The position numbers and the translations under genes are program-made. From NCBI GenBank assembly GCA_945861635.1, contig CAMAWH010000004.1, positions 106,740-170,739 on the forward strand: a stretch of 64,000 nt of DNA, in the 5' to 3' direction. The notes beneath the pieces were generated by a model. That model did not search any database and was not told the DNA's origin. It saw only the letters and a list, made by a program, of their open reading frames with translations. Below, piece after piece: positions 43,062 through 52,455 of the stretch (position 1 is the first letter of the stretch; the number at the start of each line of letters is the position of its first letter). The stretch comes from Klebsiella pneumoniae. GTDB lineage: Bacteria; Myxococcota_A; UBA796; SXON01.

Positions 43062-44072
43062 TCACGCCGACAACCGTCGATACGCCGCGTTGATTTCGGC
43101 AAGTCGCCGGTTCAACGATGCGATTTCCTCTGCCGTGCGCCCGCGATCGGGATGAAACTGCTGCACGAGGGCCAGCCACGCCGCGCGCAGCGCCGGCCCG
43201 GTCACTCCGGCGGACACTCCGAGCACCGCGCGCGCTTCCGCACGACCGTCATCCGTGGCGCTTTCCGCCTCGATTTCTCGCCAGAGCTGTTCCAGATTCG
43301 GCACGCGGAGGGCCGTCGCAAGGGCCGCGATAAAATCCTCAACGGCATCTCCCGGCCACGCCTCACACGTTGCGCGCATGAGCCAGCGCACCAGACGCGC
43401 CCGACCCTCCTCGTCGAGGTGGACATCCAACCGCGCGGCGACCCGCTCCGCCCCGAGTCGCGCCAGGTCTGCCCCCGCGAGTTCCTCCACCCAGTCCTCA
43501 AACCAGGCGGCGCCTTCGTCATCGAGGGGATGCCCTTCCGTGAACGATGCGCGTATCCACGCAATATCGTCGGGAGTGAGCACACGCTCCCCGGCGCGGG
43601 CGCATGCCACGAGCGCCATGACCGCCCGGGCTGGACCAGAGCCGCCGAGGCGGCGAACGATCGTCGGCATCGCGATCGTGAAAACCGCGCGGTCGGCATG
43701 CGGCCCGCTCGCGACGCGAACGGTCGCCGCGGACGCGTTGCCCGCCGCTGCATACGACACGAAAAACCTGGGTAGATGACACGTTTCGACGGGCGCCTCG
43801 ACCACGACGGCGGCGTCCAGCAAATCGTCTCCGAAGTCGAGCCGCACGCGCACGTCCTTGTCCTGCAAGCCGCGCGCGATCCACACCGGCGTGAGCCAGA
43901 CCCCAGGTCCGGACGGAGAAAAAGCATGGTGCCGCCACTCGATCTGCACGATTTCGAGGCGCTTGGAGGTGTCCGCCAGCACGTGTCCGAGCGTTGCGCC
44001 GACGCCAGCCCCTACGGGGCCGCCCACCATTCCACCCAGCAACCCGCCGATCATTTTCCCAGTCCACGCCAC
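43062..44072 (-). CDS. DjlA/DnaJ-type protein with Gly-rich N-terminus
   Basis: GTG 44072 is chosen because GGAGGG lies just upstream; the open frame further up only overlaps queD. The 336-residue protein starts with a Gly-rich membrane-like segment (MIGGLLGGMVGGPVGAGVGATLG), a beta-rich middle, a helical region resembling TerB/DjlA (VMALVACARAGERVLTPDDIAWI, about 150-180), and a J domain at the C-terminus with HPDRG. J domains stimulate Hsp70 ATPase activity. The gene follows queD on the same strand by 16 bp. Confidence 0.8.
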   Translation of the reverse strand: MAWTGKMIGGLLGGMVGGPVGAGVGATLGHVLADTSKRLEIVQIEWRHHAFSPSGPGVWLTPVWIARGLQDKDVRVRLDFGDDLLDAAVVVEAPVETCHLPRFFVSYAAAGNASAATVRVASGPHADRAVFTIAMPTIVRRLGGSGPARAVMALVACARAGERVLTPDDIAWIRASFTEGHPLDDEGAAWFEDWVEELAGADLARLGAERVAARLDVHLDEEGRARLVRWLMRATCEAWPGDAVEDFIAALATALRVPNLEQLWREIEAESATDDGRAEARAVLGVSAGVTGPALRAAWLALVQQFHPDRGRTAEEIASLNRRLAEINAAYRRLSA

Positions 44073-44088
44073 GCTGCCCTCCTTGGCC

Positions 44089-44529
44089 TCAGTCCCGGTC
44101 CTGCGTCCACTCCGCGCTGCCGTTTGGCGTTTCCCAGATGCGTACCCGGACAACGCGAACGCCGGTATCCTCCAGCAACTTGCCGGCGACGCCCGCCAGC
44201 TCGGCGGCGATGTTTTCCGCTGTCGGCGGCGCCTGCATCCAATAGACCGGGCGGCCATGGTTGGCGTTGGACGCCGCCAACAGGAAGACCGCCGGGTCGG
44301 GGTCGCCATGCATGAGGATCGCCGTATGGTCCCAATTCCCGTCGATCCAGCCGCCGACACGCTCTTTCACGACGGAGAAGTCCACCACCCGCCCGCGATC
44401 ATCAAGGTTCGGCGCTTCGCAGGTGATTTCGGCGGCGTACCGATGACCGTGGAACGCGGCACACTTTGATTCGTGGCGGGGAATGCGATGCATTGCATCC
44501 CATTCGAGGCGTCGTGTGCAGGTGATCAC
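44089..44529 (-). CDS. queD: 6-carboxytetrahydropterin synthase (QueD/PTPS family)
   Basis: The 146-residue protein has the zinc and catalytic residues of the family: DAMHRIPRHESKCAAFHGHRY includes the catalytic Cys and zinc His residues, followed by VVDFSVVKERV, NWDHTAIL and the C-terminal WETPNGSAEW with the pterin-binding Glu. QueD turns 7,8-dihydroneopterin triphosphate into 6-carboxy-5,6,7,8-tetrahydropterin in queuosine synthesis. The substrate is made by GTP cyclohydrolase I, whose gene (folE2) lies divergently 70 bp away. A PTPS-type function cannot be excluded from sequence alone. Confidence 0.88.
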   Translation of the reverse strand: MITCTRRLEWDAMHRIPRHESKCAAFHGHRYAAEITCEAPNLDDRGRVVDFSVVKERVGGWIDGNWDHTAILMHGDPDPAVFLLAASNANHGRPVYWMQAPPTAENIAAELAGVAGKLLEDTGVRVVRVRIWETPNGSAEWTQDRD

Positions 44530-44599
44530 GTCGGGAGCGTATCCCGTTCATGCTTGCCCGCGCGGTTGCCGCCTCGCTCCGTTCCGGGTACCCGCGAGC

Positions 44600-45412
44600 A
44601 TGCAAGCAGCCCCACACCGAGACACGCTCCCCGATCACGCCAGCCACGCCGACGACCGCGGGATTCCGCTGGATCGCGTTGGCATCAAGGGCCTCGCCTA
44701 CCCCATCACGGTGTGGGACCGATCCAACAAGGAGCAAGCAACCGTCGCCGTGATCGATGCCACGGTTGCGTTGCCGGCCGACGTGAAGGGCACCCACATG
44801 AGCCGGTTTGTGGAGGTGCTCAACGATGTCCACGGCGAACTGAGCCTCCACAATCTCCCTGACGTGTGCGCGACGCTACAATCCAGGTTGGCAGCGGAGA
44901 GTGTGCAGGTGGACGTGCGCTTTCCCTACTTCATGCAGCGTGCTGCACCGGTGAGCGGAGCAACGTCTCTGATGGAGTACAAAGCGGCGTTCCATGCGCG
45001 TCGGGACGGAGAAAAGTTCGATTTCGTGCTGGAAGTTGCCGTGCCGGTGACGACGCTCTGTCCGTGCTCCAAGGCGGTCAGCGAACGGGGTGCCCACAAT
45101 CAGCGCTCGTGGGTGACGGTGTCCGCGCGCGCCATCGATTTCCTGTGGATTGAGGACGTCGTGGAGGCGGTCGAGGCGTGTGCGTCGTCGCCGCTGTATG
45201 CGCTTCTAAAGCGGGAAGATGAGAAGTTTGTGACGGAGGCGGCCTATGATCGCCCGCGGTTCGTGGAGGATCTCATTCGCGAGGTCGTGGCGTTGTTGCG
45301 TCCGCGCGTGACGTGGCTGAAGGTGAGCGTCGAGAACCTTGAGTCGATCCACAATCACTCGGCGTGGGCGGAGGTGGAGTGGACGGGAGAGGCTCAGCTC
45401 CCGGCCCCGTAG
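44600..45412 (+). CDS. folE2: GTP cyclohydrolase I, type IB
   Basis: I start at ATG 44600 (270 residues); the open frame extends upstream without support. The protein has the FolE2 blocks DRVGIKGLAYPITVWD, GTHMSRFVEVLND, LCPCSKAVSERGAHNQRSW with the metal-binding Cys, and the late VSVENLESIHNHSAWAEV. It converts GTP to 7,8-dihydroneopterin triphosphate, the first step for folate and queuosine. FolE2 is a metal-flexible alternative to FolE, often used under zinc limitation. It is divergent to queD. Its last 19 bp overlap the convergent MopE-repeat gene. Confidence 0.94.
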   Translation: MQAAPHRDTLPDHASHADDRGIPLDRVGIKGLAYPITVWDRSNKEQATVAVIDATVALPADVKGTHMSRFVEVLNDVHGELSLHNLPDVCATLQSRLAAESVQVDVRFPYFMQRAAPVSGATSLMEYKAAFHARRDGEKFDFVLEVAVPVTTLCPCSKAVSERGAHNQRSWVTVSARAIDFLWIEDVVEAVEACASSPLYALLKREDEKFVTEAAYDRPRFVEDLIREVVALLRPRVTWLKVSVENLESIHNHSAWAEVEWTGEAQLPAP

Positions 45413-47970
45413 AAGAGGTAGACGGCGCCGGCGGAGCTATTGACGCCGGGGTCGGAGATCAAGGCGCCCTCAAAGCCGATGCCTTCCATGTCTCCCGCGT
45501 TCGCGACATCTCCCGAGGTCGCCGCGGTCCGGTCGAATGTGGTGTCGGCGTCGGTGCCGTCGAGCGCGCCGGACACCGGTCCGAAGAACTGCAGGGCGTC
45601 CCCGTATTGGTAGGACAAGAGCAGGTCCGTCACCCCGTCACGATCGATGTCCGCCCCGTTTACTGCATAGCCGAGTCCTGTTCCCGCCGAGGTGCCGCTG
45701 ATGGTGGCCACGGCGGTTGAAACGCCGATTGTCCCGGCTGTGACGCCGACAAAAACGTATGCAGCGCCATAGGTGCCGCCCTCGGGCCCACCGAGTACGA
45801 CGTCCGACAGGCCGTCTCCGTCGGCGTCCGCGAGCAGTGCGGCCGCATTTCCGGCCTGCGTGTAGGCGCCGTTTGAAAGCGTCACGTCCGCGACCGATGG
45901 CAGCACGCCGTCCCCGGGTGACGGTCCGAAGATCACGTAGGCGCCGTCTCCGGTGGGCCCGGCATCGTTGCCGATCAGCAGGTCATCGAGGCCATCGCCG
46001 TTGACGTCGTGCCCCCCGGACATGCTGTAGCCAGCGCCGGACGCGGTTCCGCACGGCCAATACGCGGAGTTGATGCCGGTATGCCCCGACCCGACTGGGT
46101 TGTTGAATAGCCACACGACGCACCCGGAATACACGCCGGAATCACTCGGCACACCCAGTGCTATCTCTGACAAGCCGTCCCCGTCGAGGTCGGAAAACGC
46201 TCCAGAGTACGAATAGCCGCTGCCCGAAACGGTGGCGAGGGTGGACCGAGTTCCCGCCGCGCTGGATCCGACCGAAAACGGCCCGGTGTCGAGCCAGGCG
46301 GTCGCCGTGCCGACGGCGAAAACATCCTCGTTCCCGTCGCCGTCGGCGTCGCCCAGAGCGATGTCGTAGACGGCCGCGTTGGTGGTTTCCGCGTGCGCGG
46401 TCGATGCGTCGGCAGTGATTGTGCCCGTCGTCGTTCCACTCACGACGTAGTAGCCATATACGGCCGTCGAGTAGCCGTACACGGAAGTGATGAGGTCAGG
46501 CACGCCGTCGCTCGTGAGATCCGAAACGCCCGCGAGTGAGAGTCCAAGTCCCAGGCCACCACTCGCCCCCTCCACGATCAAATCCGCGTCGGTCAAAGCA
46601 CGCGTTCCCGTCGTCCAACAGCCCCCGTCCACAGTGCCATCACAGTCCTGATCGACGCCGTCGTCGCAGGTGTCCGTGGCGGCGGGATGGATGACGGAAT
46701 CGCCGTCATTGCAATCTGAGGCGTCCGTCACCGCCCCCGCAATCACCGTGCAGCTCATCGTCACCGCATCGGGGTCCCCGTAGGTGTCGAGGTCGACGTC
46801 TGCGTAGTAGGCCGTGGCATCGGCTGCGGTGGATTCATCCGTCGAACCATCGCAATTCTCGTCGCTCCCGCCGCAATATTCGAGGTCATCCGGTGAGATG
46901 GCGTCGTCCGCATCCTCACAATCGGTGTTGTCTGAGACGTACCCAGTGGGAATCGTACATGCATTTTTGGGTATAGCGGCGTCCCCAAAAGTGTCGCCGT
47001 CCGCGTCGAGATACCACGTCGACGCATCCGCGCTCTCATCCTCCGCCACCTCACCGTCACAGTCTGAGTCTTCCGTATCGCAGAGGTCGGTCGCGCTTGG
47101 ATGTATGTCGCCATCGACGTCGTTGCAGTCGTCCCCGGTTGCAACGTAGCTAGGAGGCTGGTCGCAGGCACTCACCGTCGTTGTTGCGCGGCCATATCCG
47201 TCCGCGTCGGCGTCGAAGTACCAGGTCGCGGGGTCGGTTGGATTGTCGTCCGCGAGCGCGTCACAATCGTCGTCCACGCCATTGCACACTTCGTCCGCCA
47301 GCGGGTTCGCGTCGGCGCGCGTATCGTCACAATCGTTGTCATCCGCAAGGTAGCCGGCGGGGAGTTCGCATGCGGGCGTCGTGTTGTCGGGATCGCCGTA
47401 GCCATCGCCATCGGTGTCGGCGTACCACGTGAGCGCGTCGATGGCGTCGGCTTCATCGACGTCGGTATCGCAGTCGTCATCCTCGCCGTTGCACGATTCG
47501 TCGGCGCCCGGGTGGACGCCGAACGCGGCGTCATCGCAGTCGGCGCTGTCGGAGGTGTAGCCCTCCGGAACGTCGCATGCTGCCGTGGTGTTCGTTGCGT
47601 CTCCGTACTCGTCACCATCGGTGTCAGCGTACCATTCGATCGCGTCCGCCGCGCCGTCATCCGTGGCGCCGTCACAGTCCTGATCTACCCCGTCACACGT
47701 CTCGACGCCCCCGGGCAGGATCGCCGCATCCGTATCGTTGCAGTCCTCCGCATTCGCGACGTACCCCTCCGGTTGCTCGCACGCCGACGTTGTATAAAGC
47801 GCAGTTCCGAAGCCGTCACTATCCGCATCCCCGTACCAGTCCACGGGATTCGTGCACGCGGTGGCGGTATCGCCCGCCGTGTCGTCCGGCGCGGCCGTAT
47901 CGCCGCCCTTTTCGGTCGCGGGAGGCGCCGCCGTGATCGCGCACGCGAGGACGAGGTGGAGGAGGCACAT
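45394..47970 (-). CDS. Surface lipoprotein with six MopE-type repeats and FG-GAP propeller
   Basis: The 858-residue product has a short lipoprotein signal (CLLHLVLACA). Six repeats of about 65-75 residues follow, each with a WYxDxDxDxYGD head, a PxGYV segment, and a Cys/Asp tail of the DCxDxxxxxHPxAxExC, DxDCDG type. The C-terminal 390 residues are FG-GAP/integrin-alpha-like blades, each with Asp-rich calcium loops (GDADGDGNEDV, DLDGDGLSEIA, DVNGDGLDDLL, DADGDGLSDV, DIDRDGVTDLL). Such proteins are on the cell surface and bind calcium; MopE-type repeats in Methylococcus bind copper. The gene is convergent with folE2. Confidence 0.88.
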   Translation of the reverse strand: MCLLHLVLACAITAAPPATEKGGDTAAPDDTAGDTATACTNPVDWYGDADSDGFGTALYTTSACEQPEGYVANAEDCNDTDAAILPGGVETCDGVDQDCDGATDDGAADAIEWYADTDGDEYGDATNTTAACDVPEGYTSDSADCDDAAFGVHPGADESCNGEDDDCDTDVDEADAIDALTWYADTDGDGYGDPDNTTPACELPAGYLADDNDCDDTRADANPLADEVCNGVDDDCDALADDNPTDPATWYFDADADGYGRATTTVSACDQPPSYVATGDDCNDVDGDIHPSATDLCDTEDSDCDGEVAEDESADASTWYLDADGDTFGDAAIPKNACTIPTGYVSDNTDCEDADDAISPDDLEYCGGSDENCDGSTDESTAADATAYYADVDLDTYGDPDAVTMSCTVIAGAVTDASDCNDGDSVIHPAATDTCDDGVDQDCDGTVDGGCWTTGTRALTDADLIVEGASGGLGLGLSLAGVSDLTSDGVPDLITSVYGYSTAVYGYYVVSGTTTGTITADASTAHAETTNAAVYDIALGDADGDGNEDVFAVGTATAWLDTGPFSVGSSAAGTRSTLATVSGSGYSYSGAFSDLDGDGLSEIALGVPSDSGVYSGCVVWLFNNPVGSGHTGINSAYWPCGTASGAGYSMSGGHDVNGDGLDDLLIGNDAGPTGDGAYVIFGPSPGDGVLPSVADVTLSNGAYTQAGNAAALLADADGDGLSDVVLGGPEGGTYGAAYVFVGVTAGTIGVSTAVATISGTSAGTGLGYAVNGADIDRDGVTDLLLSYQYGDALQFFGPVSGALDGTDADTTFDRTAATSGDVANAGDMEGIGFEGALISDPGVNSSAGAVYLFYGAGS

Positions 47971-48138
47971 CGGGCTATTGTAGCGCGTCCGTCAGGATCG
48001 GTGTAGCGCATGATCCTCGACGGGGCGACGTGGCGCAGCCAAGCGGTACCGGCGCGCAGACTTCCGAGTTGTGTTTGCCGGACGAGCGATTGACCCTGGC
48101 CCCCGCCTTCCACGTATTCCTCGTCGAGGGCGGGGGCG

Positions 48139-48768
48139 CTACGGAGTGAGCAACAGCCCAGCCGCCCCCAACGCCGCCTCGAACCCGTCGATCTTCCCCG
48201 CCCACATCGCCGCGTGGGTCTCCTTTCCGTCACTGTCGAGCGAACGGTGCTCGACATGCACGTGCGCCTTCGCCCCGCGAAACGTCCAGATGCGCTTCGG
48301 CTTTTCCCCCGGAACAGTCAACACGTCGTAGGCGCCCGTGACGGTGGTCGTTTCGCTCCGGTTGGGTTCGTCGGACGTGACCATGCCGACGACCTCCTTG
48401 CCGGCGCGGCCCTTCTTGACGTCGGCGGGCGTCAGCTTCCGGAACAGCACGAAGCCGGCGTTCTCCGGGTCCTTGGCTGTGATTGCCAGGTCGTACGTGA
48501 ACGCGAGATCGAGGATTCCTTCGTGCATTCGGGCGCCGCCGCTCACGTTGGATCCTCCCTCTCCCGTAAGCCTCGTTTGCGCATCCGTCACTTCCTTGCG
48601 AATGACCTCGACGCAGGTAGGCGCGTCCGTGCACGCGTCATCGTCCTGGTAGAAATTCAGCTCTTGGTACGTCACATGCGCGACCTTGGCTTTCAAGTCG
48701 AGGTCCGCGTCCAGAATGAGGGTGTCATAACAACCGGTCAAGAGCGTCAGGAGCGAGAGAGCGAGCAT
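48139..48768 (-). CDS. Secreted lipoprotein, 209 residues
   Basis: The signal LALSLLTLLTGC ends at the lipid Cys. The mature part starts YDTLILDADLDLKAKVAHVTY and is mixed alpha/beta with two more Cys (ACTDAPTC). No family is recognised. It is separated by 168 bp from the MopE gene on the same strand and divergent from galE. Confidence 0.7.
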   Translation of the reverse strand: MLALSLLTLLTGCYDTLILDADLDLKAKVAHVTYQELNFYQDDDACTDAPTCVEVIRKEVTDAQTRLTGEGGSNVSGGARMHEGILDLAFTYDLAITAKDPENAGFVLFRKLTPADVKKGRAGKEVVGMVTSDEPNRSETTTVTGAYDVLTVPGEKPKRIWTFRGAKAHVHVEHRSLDSDGKETHAAMWAGKIDGFEAALGAAGLLLTP

Positions 48769-48842
48769 CCGATCAGGATAGCGCGGCGTCCGGGGCGTCG
48801 CATCGACACGTGGGTTAGGTCGGCGCCCGCGGAGGTGGTCGG

Positions 48843-49823
48843 ATGCGCGTGCTGGTGACGGGAGGCGCCGGGTACATAGGAAGCGTCGTCACCGAGGCGC
48901 TGCTCGACAATGGCGATGACGTGGTTGTCTACGACAACCTCTCGACGGGACACCGCGCGGCGGTGCCTGATCACGTCGCGTTCGTCGAGGGCGATCTGCG
49001 TGACGGAGATCGTCTGCGGGCCACGCTCGCCGACCACCGTATCGATGCCGTCGTCCACATGGCTGCGCTCTCGCAGGTGGGCGCCAGCGTCGTAAATCCG
49101 CGCGAGTACTACGATAACAATGTGCGAGGCGGACTCTCTCTCCTCGACGCGCTGCTGCACGCCGGCGTCTCGCGAATCGTCTTCTCGTCAACGGCGGCGG
49201 TATACGGGCAGCCGGAGCGCGTGCCCATCGAGGAGGATGCCCCGACGACCCCCACGAGCCCTTATGGCGACACCAAGCTCACCATCGAGACGGCGCTTCG
49301 TCGGTATGATACCGCGTACAACCTACGCTATGCCAGCCTACGATATTTCAACGCCGCAGGCGCCTCGCAGCGAGCGGGAGAGGACCATCGCCCTGAAACC
49401 CACCTGATTCCTCTGCTTCTTCAATCGGCCGTTGGCGCGGGAGAGCCGGTCGCGGTTTTCGGCGAGGACTACCCGACACGCGATGGCACGTGTGTGCGGG
49501 ACTACATCCACGTCGTCGATCTCGCGCGTGCCCACGTTCTGGCGTTGGGCGCCCTGGATCGCGGCAGTCGGGTCTACAACCTCGGTTGTGGGGGAGAGGG
49601 GTACACGGTGCGAGAGGTCGTTGACTCAGCCCGCCGCGTCACGGGGCGCGCGATTCCCGTTCGCGTGGCCGCCCGGCGCGCCGGTGATCCGGCCGTGCTT
49701 GTCGCGTCATCCGCGCGCATTCGCGCCGAGTTGGCCTGGGAGCCGGCGTACGCGGCGCTCGACGACATCATCGGCTCGGCGTGGGCGTGGCAAGGCCGGC
49801 ACCCGAGGGGGTGGACGGAGTAA
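48843..49823 (+). CDS. galE: UDP-glucose 4-epimerase (extended SDR)
   Basis: The 326-residue protein has the NAD-binding GGAGYIGS at the N-terminus, SSTAAVYG, the catalytic YGDTK (YxxxK) and the GalE-specific CVRDYIHVVDLARAH. ATG 48843 follows GGAGG at seven-base spacing. GalE interconverts UDP-glucose and UDP-galactose, giving precursors for surface glycans, consistent with the nearby glycan-modifying genes. Related epimerases acting on N-acetyl sugars cannot be excluded. Confidence 0.92.
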   Translation: MRVLVTGGAGYIGSVVTEALLDNGDDVVVYDNLSTGHRAAVPDHVAFVEGDLRDGDRLRATLADHRIDAVVHMAALSQVGASVVNPREYYDNNVRGGLSLLDALLHAGVSRIVFSSTAAVYGQPERVPIEEDAPTTPTSPYGDTKLTIETALRRYDTAYNLRYASLRYFNAAGASQRAGEDHRPETHLIPLLLQSAVGAGEPVAVFGEDYPTRDGTCVRDYIHVVDLARAHVLALGALDRGSRVYNLGCGGEGYTVREVVDSARRVTGRAIPVRVAARRAGDPAVLVASSARIRAELAWEPAYAALDDIIGSAWAWQGRHPRGWTE

Positions 49824-49841
49824 GTCGCTGTCCGCCGCCCG

Positions 49842-50777
49842 TCAGTCGTCGGCGGCCGTGTCCCCACCCGCGCCATTCACCCAGTCGAAATAGCGGATCT
49901 CGATCCCCGCGCCCGGTGGCGGCACGGCGTACCCGTCGAAGATGACGGTGTTCGAGCCCGGGTCGTAGCGCCACCCGTTTCGTTCCCGCGGCCAGACCGC
50001 CGCGCCATCCACCTCGACCGTCATCGTGGTGACCAGGGGGATGGCCGAGAGTTTGAACGTGTCCTCCAACCCGAGCGCATGGAGCGCCAGTCGGGAGAGC
50101 ACAGCGCCGAGGTCCGTCGTGCAGATCGACGCCGCCATGCCCTCGGAGGCTTCCTGTGCGTCTACGTAGCGAATTCCTGCGTCCGCCGCCGCCGACTGCG
50201 AGAAGCACCCCGCCGGCAGGTCGCCAACGATGGTGTTGATGCTGACGCTCTCATCCGCGCGGTTGCTCCGCAGCTGCCCGAGCGTTTCCTCGACGCTGAC
50301 GGATGAATGATCGTCTTCGTCGGCGTACACAATCACTTCAAGCGCCGCGTCTGCCCGCGCAAAGTCTGTATTTGCGCCGGCGGGGTCTGCCCCGGCAATT
50401 GCGGCATCGAACCCCCGCTCATCCCGACTGCCGTCGATGCCGGCTGCCTCGATGCTCATGCGGAAGCCCGCAAGAAGGTCGCCTTCGTCCGCTGAAAGCG
50501 TTTCGCCCAGCAGCGTGCCGGGCGCGTCGTCCGTCATGTCCGTATCCACGACCCCGAGGTGAAAATCGACGGAATACGTCGCAAGTACGGCAACGAACGA
50601 TTCCGCATGTTCACCAAGCGCCGCCTGTTCTTCGTACATCGTGCCGGAATTGTCCAGCACCCACAGGATGTCGACGCCGCCGTCTGCCGGTGCTTGCGTA
50701 AAGGTGTCGGACACCTGCGAGCGCGTGACGTCGTAGTCACTGCACCCGGCAATCAGCAGGAGAATGCAAAACCGCAC
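49842..50777 (-). CDS. Lipoprotein with von Willebrand A domain
   Basis: I choose GTG 50777, giving a compact signal (RFCILLLIAGC); the open frame reaches 50864. The 311-residue product has a VWA domain with a MIDAS-like VDILWVLDNSGTM, then the IEAAGIDGSRDERGFDAA segment common in secreted VWA proteins of Myxococcota. A C-terminal beta domain ends in GIEIRYFDW. VWA domains bind metal and mediate adhesion or complex formation. The gene is divergent from the CxxCH propeller gene with only 28 bp between starts. Confidence 0.8.
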   Translation of the reverse strand: MRFCILLLIAGCSDYDVTRSQVSDTFTQAPADGGVDILWVLDNSGTMYEEQAALGEHAESFVAVLATYSVDFHLGVVDTDMTDDAPGTLLGETLSADEGDLLAGFRMSIEAAGIDGSRDERGFDAAIAGADPAGANTDFARADAALEVIVYADEDDHSSVSVEETLGQLRSNRADESVSINTIVGDLPAGCFSQSAAADAGIRYVDAQEASEGMAASICTTDLGAVLSRLALHALGLEDTFKLSAIPLVTTMTVEVDGAAVWPRERNGWRYDPGSNTVIFDGYAVPPPGAGIEIRYFDWVNGAGGDTAADD

Positions 50778-50805
50778 GCCGAAAGTGTACCATGTGCCGC
50801 GCCCC

Positions 50806-52455
50806 ATGATCACACTCCTCCTCATTGCTGCGTGTACGGGCCTTACGCCTTCCGGCGAAGGCATTCAAACCAAGGTGAAGGCCCTGCGGGTTGAACCCGC
50901 GGAGGTCGCGCTCGACACCCGCGAGGGAGAGCCCGGGCTCGCCGATTTCACCGCCATCGCGACATTCGATGATGACACCGAAGGTCCGCTTGACCTCGTG
51001 GCCTGGAGCGTAACCAGCGTTTCGGCCGGAGATATCGATCAGAGCGGACACTTCATCGCGTCCGAGTTCAACGGCGGAAACACTGAAATTATTGCGAATC
51101 ACGTGGGCATCGAGGGCCGTGCAACGCTCACGTCGGTTTTTCGGGACAGTATTTTTGACGAGGTCGATGAATCCATCGCGGAGGCATTTGCCGCGGCCGA
51201 CATTACCGATGACGATGGGGCTTCCTTCATCTACCCGCCCGACGGGGTCACCGTTCCGCGGAATATTTCCGGCTTTGTTTTCCAATGGCACGGCACAGCG
51301 GAGCAGGTCGCGCATTTGCGATTCCGCAGCGCGACGACCGACATTTCCGTCTACGCGCAGGGCGACCAATGGCGCCCGGACGCCGATCTGTGGACCCGCA
51401 TCGCTGCCGTGAATCGTCAGGGTAGCGTCACTGTTCAGGTGGAAACGGCAGATTGGGATGGTGACGCGCTCACGAACGTGCACCGCGGCCCGGAAATTGA
51501 AATCACGGTCAACCGATTCGATGCCCGGGGGAGCGTGCTGTATTGGGCGTCGTCCGACCGTGCGATCATGCGGATTCCGTTTGGTGAGGAGGCGCCGGCG
51601 CGGTTCTGGCCGGTCACGGACGACGGGCACAGCTGTATTGGCTGCCACGCGCTTTCGGAGGCTCGCCAACGGATGGTGGTGACGGCGGATGGCGTCAACG
51701 GCACGTATGCTGTGATCGATGTCGCGAATCCCGACCAACCGAGAACCCTCGTGGACTACGACGGGAACAAGCGCGCGACCTTCCACGCGCTCTCCGGAGA
51801 CGGGGGCTACATGGTGGGCGTCGCCGGCGGCGCGCTGACCCTGTACGACTTCGATACCATGGCCGTTGTGGGGCCAGTGGACACCGGCGGGTATTGGGTG
51901 ACCCACCCCGATTGGTCACAGGATGGAAGCAGTCTCCTTTACGTGCGGCAAACCGGAAATCACAACAACGATATGAATTTCGCAGGTGGCGAAATCGTTC
52001 AGGTGCCGTGGGATGGTTCGACGTTTGGCACGCCCACCGTCCTCGTTCCACGCGACCTGACGTGGAATAATTATTATCCGGCGTACAGCCCGGACGGAAA
52101 TTGGATCGCCTACAATCGATCGACGGGTGATGCGTATGCCGATGAGGACGCGGAACTCTGGTTGATCAGTCGGGACGGTTCGATCAATATCCGCCTCGAC
52201 ACCGCCAACGCCGAAGCCAGAGGGCTGAACAGCTATCCCCGCTGGGGTCCGCTCTCGGACGACGACGTGATGTGGCTCGCCTTTTCGTCCAAGCGCAGCT
52301 ATGTTCCGAAGCGCACGGACAAGCCGCAGATATGGGTTTCGGCGATTGATCCGGCGCTGGCATCCACCGGAGTGGACCCGTCCAAACCTGCGTTCTGGAT
52401 GCCGGGGCAGGACTCGAGTCAGAACAATCACCTTCCCGTGTGGTGGTCGCAGTGA
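50806..52455 (+). CDS. Lipoprotein with TolB-like beta-propeller and one CxxCH heme site
   Basis: ATG 50806 gives a minimal signal (ITLLLIAACTG). The 549-residue product has an N-terminal Ig-like domain (VKALRVEPAEVALDT ... VTSVSAGDIDQSGHF), a second beta domain, then HSCIGCHAL, a single c-type heme attachment motif (CIGCH, about residue 275), and a C-terminal WD40/PD40-type propeller (WVTHPDWSQDGSSLLYV, YYPAYSPDGNWIAYN). The motif suggests a mono-heme redox protein in the periplasm or on the outer membrane. It overlaps the next small lipoprotein gene by 16 bp. Confidence 0.78.
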   Translation: MITLLLIAACTGLTPSGEGIQTKVKALRVEPAEVALDTREGEPGLADFTAIATFDDDTEGPLDLVAWSVTSVSAGDIDQSGHFIASEFNGGNTEIIANHVGIEGRATLTSVFRDSIFDEVDESIAEAFAAADITDDDGASFIYPPDGVTVPRNISGFVFQWHGTAEQVAHLRFRSATTDISVYAQGDQWRPDADLWTRIAAVNRQGSVTVQVETADWDGDALTNVHRGPEIEITVNRFDARGSVLYWASSDRAIMRIPFGEEAPARFWPVTDDGHSCIGCHALSEARQRMVVTADGVNGTYAVIDVANPDQPRTLVDYDGNKRATFHALSGDGGYMVGVAGGALTLYDFDTMAVVGPVDTGGYWVTHPDWSQDGSSLLYVRQTGNHNNDMNFAGGEIVQVPWDGSTFGTPTVLVPRDLTWNNYYPAYSPDGNWIAYNRSTGDAYADEDAELWLISRDGSINIRLDTANAEARGLNSYPRWGPLSDDDVMWLAFSSKRSYVPKRTDKPQIWVSAIDPALASTGVDPSKPAFWMPGQDSSQNNHLPVWWSQ

